From positions 116,804 to 180,803 of the forward strand of contig CAJUAB010000007.1 of NCBI GenBank assembly GCA_910583845.1: DNA of 64,000 nt. The letters are read 5' to 3'. Shown here piece by piece: positions 62,341 through 64,000 of the stretch. The notes beneath the pieces are model-generated. The model did no database searches, had not been told where the DNA came from, and worked only from the letters and a program-made list of their open reading frames with translations. Origin of the DNA: an uncultured Acetatifactor sp. (GTDB lineage: Bacteria; Bacillota; Clostridia; Lachnospirales; Lachnospiraceae). The first letter of the stretch is position 1; the number at the start of each line of letters is the position of its first letter. Position numbers and translations under genes: made by a program.

Positions 62341-64000
62341 ATGGACCGGAAAACCGATAACCGTCTCAGGGATTGCAACGTGGAAGGCAACTATGTCGGG
62401 GGCAATCAGACAAACAGCTATTATACCATCTATCAGGATTCAGAGCGGGAGTTTGTTGTCACACATTACGCGAATATCAAGCCGGTGTCCTACTTTACCG
62501 GACGGGAGGAGGAACTGGGGGAGCTGCGCCGGAGGATAGAGGGCGGACGTAAGTCTGTTCTGGTGAGCGGCATGGGCGGCATCGGGAAGACGCATATTTG
62601 CAGGAAGCTGTTTGAAGAATACACGGACAGAGAGAAAGCCGGACTTTTCCGGCATATCGGATATATTGCGTATGACGGGGATATGGACAGCAGCTTACAG
62701 CGCTGTCTGAAATTCAAGAGGCAGGCTCAGCCGGAGAAAAACCGGGAAGCGGCATGGAGGGAACTGGAATACCTGGCCTCAGGGGGCAAACTTCTTCTGT
62801 TTGTGGACAATGTGAATGTGTCAACAGGGGAGGACCCGAGTCTGAAACGGCTGCTGAGCATACCGGGGGCCATTGTCCTTACCTCCAGAAGAAGCACGTT
62901 CAGCAGGGAGTTCGAGCCTTATAGAATCGGTTTTCTCAGCACCGGAGAATGCAGGGAAATCTATGAGAAGATCCGTTTTGAGAACAGCGGGAAAAGTGTG
63001 GCCAGGGAGGAAGTGCCGGATCTGGAATATATCATTGACAGGCTGGCGGCAAGGCACACCATCACCATCGAATTTCTGGCGCATCTGGCCTGGAACAGGC
63101 AGTGGAGCGTACTAAAGCTGCGGAAGGAACTGGAGGAGAACGGATTCCGGCTGGAATACAGGGATGAAGAGGACAGGCTGGTAAATATCCAGAAATCCTA
63201 TGAAACCCTGTATGATATGTCCGCGCTGACCGAAGCGGAGCGCAACGTTCTGGAGGCTTTTTCCGTATTTCCCTATATTCCCTTGGCAGCTGGGGTCTGT
63301 GACCGGTGGCTGTCTGCGGACGCCGGAGTAAGGGAAGGGGAGCAGGTCCTGATGGGGCTGTACCGAAAGGGATGGCTGCAATTTGATGTGGAACTGGAGA
63401 GCTACGCCCTGCACCCGGTGTTCGCACGGATTATATATGAGAAATGCAAGCCCGAATCGGGAAAGCATGCAGGACTGGTGGAGGCCTGTCGGAAAAGTCT
63501 GGAGATTCCGGAGAGCGGTTCGCTGTCAGAATGCCGGAAATATCTTCCCTTTGCAGAGAGTATCATTGAGAGGCTGGATATAGAAGAAGATCTGGAGAAG
63601 GCTGATCTCCTGTCGGATGTCGCCTATTTATTATATTACACAGCGGAATACCCCAAAGCGGAAGATTTTTATAAACAGAGTCTGCGCATAAGAGAAAGAG
63701 CGCTGGGAGAGGAACATCCGTACACAGTTATGGATTATAATAATCTGGCGGGTGTGTATGAGAGCCAGGGAGAGTACAAAAAGGCGGAGGAACTATATGA
63801 AAAAAGCCTGCGGATAAACGAAAGAGCGCTGGGAGAGGAGCATCCGGATACAGCCAGGAGTTATAATAATCTGGCGGGTGTGTATGGGAGTCAGGGAGAG
63901 TACAAAAAGGCGGAGGAACTATATGAAAAGAGCCTGCGGATAAACGAAAGAGCGCTGGGAGAGGAGCATCCGGATACAGCCAGGAGTTATAATAATCTGG
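62341..64000 (+). CDS. STAND (NB-ARC-like) NTPase with TPR repeats, truncated by window end
   Basis: Open frame from ATG 62341 to the right edge, at least 553 residues. Residues 14-30 are VEGNYVGGNQTNSYYTI, like the TIR protein. The NTPase follows: Walker A GMGGIGKT (77-84), Walker B LLLFVDNVN and a sensor LTSRRS. A helical winged region leads to kinesin-light-chain-type TPRs from about residue 425, 42 residues each (EYKKAEELYEKSLRINERALGEEHPDTARSYNNLA in parts). GGGGGAATGACT precedes the start. No nuclease or protease effector is fused in the visible part, so the TIR protein is the likely effector. The missing C-terminus may hold more TPRs or another domain. Confidence 0.88.
   Translation, partial: MDRKTDNRLRDCNVEGNYVGGNQTNSYYTIYQDSEREFVVTHYANIKPVSYFTGREEELGELRRRIEGGRKSVLVSGMGGIGKTHICRKLFEEYTDREKAGLFRHIGYIAYDGDMDSSLQRCLKFKRQAQPEKNREAAWRELEYLASGGKLLLFVDNVNVSTGEDPSLKRLLSIPGAIVLTSRRSTFSREFEPYRIGFLSTGECREIYEKIRFENSGKSVAREEVPDLEYIIDRLAARHTITIEFLAHLAWNRQWSVLKLRKELEENGFRLEYRDEEDRLVNIQKSYETLYDMSALTEAERNVLEAFSVFPYIPLAAGVCDRWLSADAGVREGEQVLMGLYRKGWLQFDVELESYALHPVFARIIYEKCKPESGKHAGLVEACRKSLEIPESGSLSECRKYLPFAESIIERLDIEEDLEKADLLSDVAYLLYYTAEYPKAEDFYKQSLRIRERALGEEHPYTVMDYNNLAGVYESQGEYKKAEELYEKSLRINERALGEEHPDTARSYNNLAGVYGSQGEYKKAEELYEKSLRINERALGEEHPDTARSYNNL
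63655..64000 (+). repeat. 126-bp tandem TPR repeats
   Basis: Units encoding one 42-residue TPR repeat with period 126 bp (AAGGCGGAGGAACTATATGA at 63781 and 63907). The second and third are identical over long stretches, a sign of recent copying; the array continues past the window. Confidence 0.85.

Noticed and set aside
63655..64000. CRISPR-like regular repeats
   Set aside because: Period 126 bp with continuous open frame encoding TPRs and no spacers.

Overview
The window reads as chromosomal DNA of a GC-rich gut member of the Clostridia, probably Lachnospiraceae. The signs are AGGAGG-type ribosome binding sites, TTGACA/TATAAT promoters, a T-box leader, anaerobic ferredoxin-linked enzymes, lipoprotein sugar-binding proteins with AraC regulators, and GH2/GH115 glycosidases. 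This placement is inferred from gene content and style, not from a marker gene. I saw no rRNA, tRNA, CRISPR array, transposase or phage structural gene.

Layout. 0-2.2 kb (minus): a 2-hydroxyacyl-CoA dehydratase-family iron-sulfur protein and a CooC/MinD-type ATPase. 2.3-8.4 kb (plus): a signalling or conflict-type cluster with a TIR-transmembrane-LRR receptor-like protein, a small RyR-domain protein, a four-helix membrane protein with a nucleotide-sensor-like N-terminus, a transglutaminase-like protein and an esterase. 8.5-10.3 kb (minus): an XRE regulator fused to a BtrH-like domain. 10.4-11.3 kb: a non-coding stretch with a 160-bp palindrome and four copies of a 40-bp unit. 11.3-15.2 kb: an isoleucine-type T-box leader and a four-subunit 2-oxoacid:ferredoxin oxidoreductase (gamma, delta, alpha, beta). 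15.3-19.1 kb: a hybrid histidine kinase overlapping an HD-GYP-like protein. 19.1-22.9 kb: a membrane protein, a small alarmone synthetase and a HerA/DUF853 ATPase. 22.9-30.3 kb: a solute-binding lipoprotein and AraC regulator, divergent from a GH2 glycosidase and sugar symporter. 30.4-33.7 kb: MarR, flavodoxin-like protein and chemoreceptor.

34.2-51.2 kb is one long plus-strand block that matches the E. coli yehL-yehM-yehP-yehQ-yehI (MolR) gene set: MoxR AAA+ ATPase, DUF5682, VWA, SWIM zinc finger and DUF4132. Here the DUF4132 gene is present twice. The two copies have diverged N-terminal halves and nearly identical C-terminal halves, and an AT-richer sulfatase-modifying-factor-like gene lies between them. 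A low-GC polytopic membrane protein follows.

53.0-61.5 kb is a second carbohydrate locus (minus): GDSL esterase, GH115 alpha-glucuronidase, and a solute-binding lipoprotein gene broken by an in-frame amber codon, with a divergent AraC regulator. 61.5 kb to the right edge is a two-gene NLR-like module: a TIR protein and a STAND NTPase with TPR repeats (cut by the window end). The two carry the same short N-terminal GxYxGGNxT motif, which suggests they work as a split sensor and effector.

The candidates for undescribed biology are the TIR/RyR/SLOG-like/4TM cluster, the TIR + STAND-TPR pair, and the expanded Yeh-type MoxR system.
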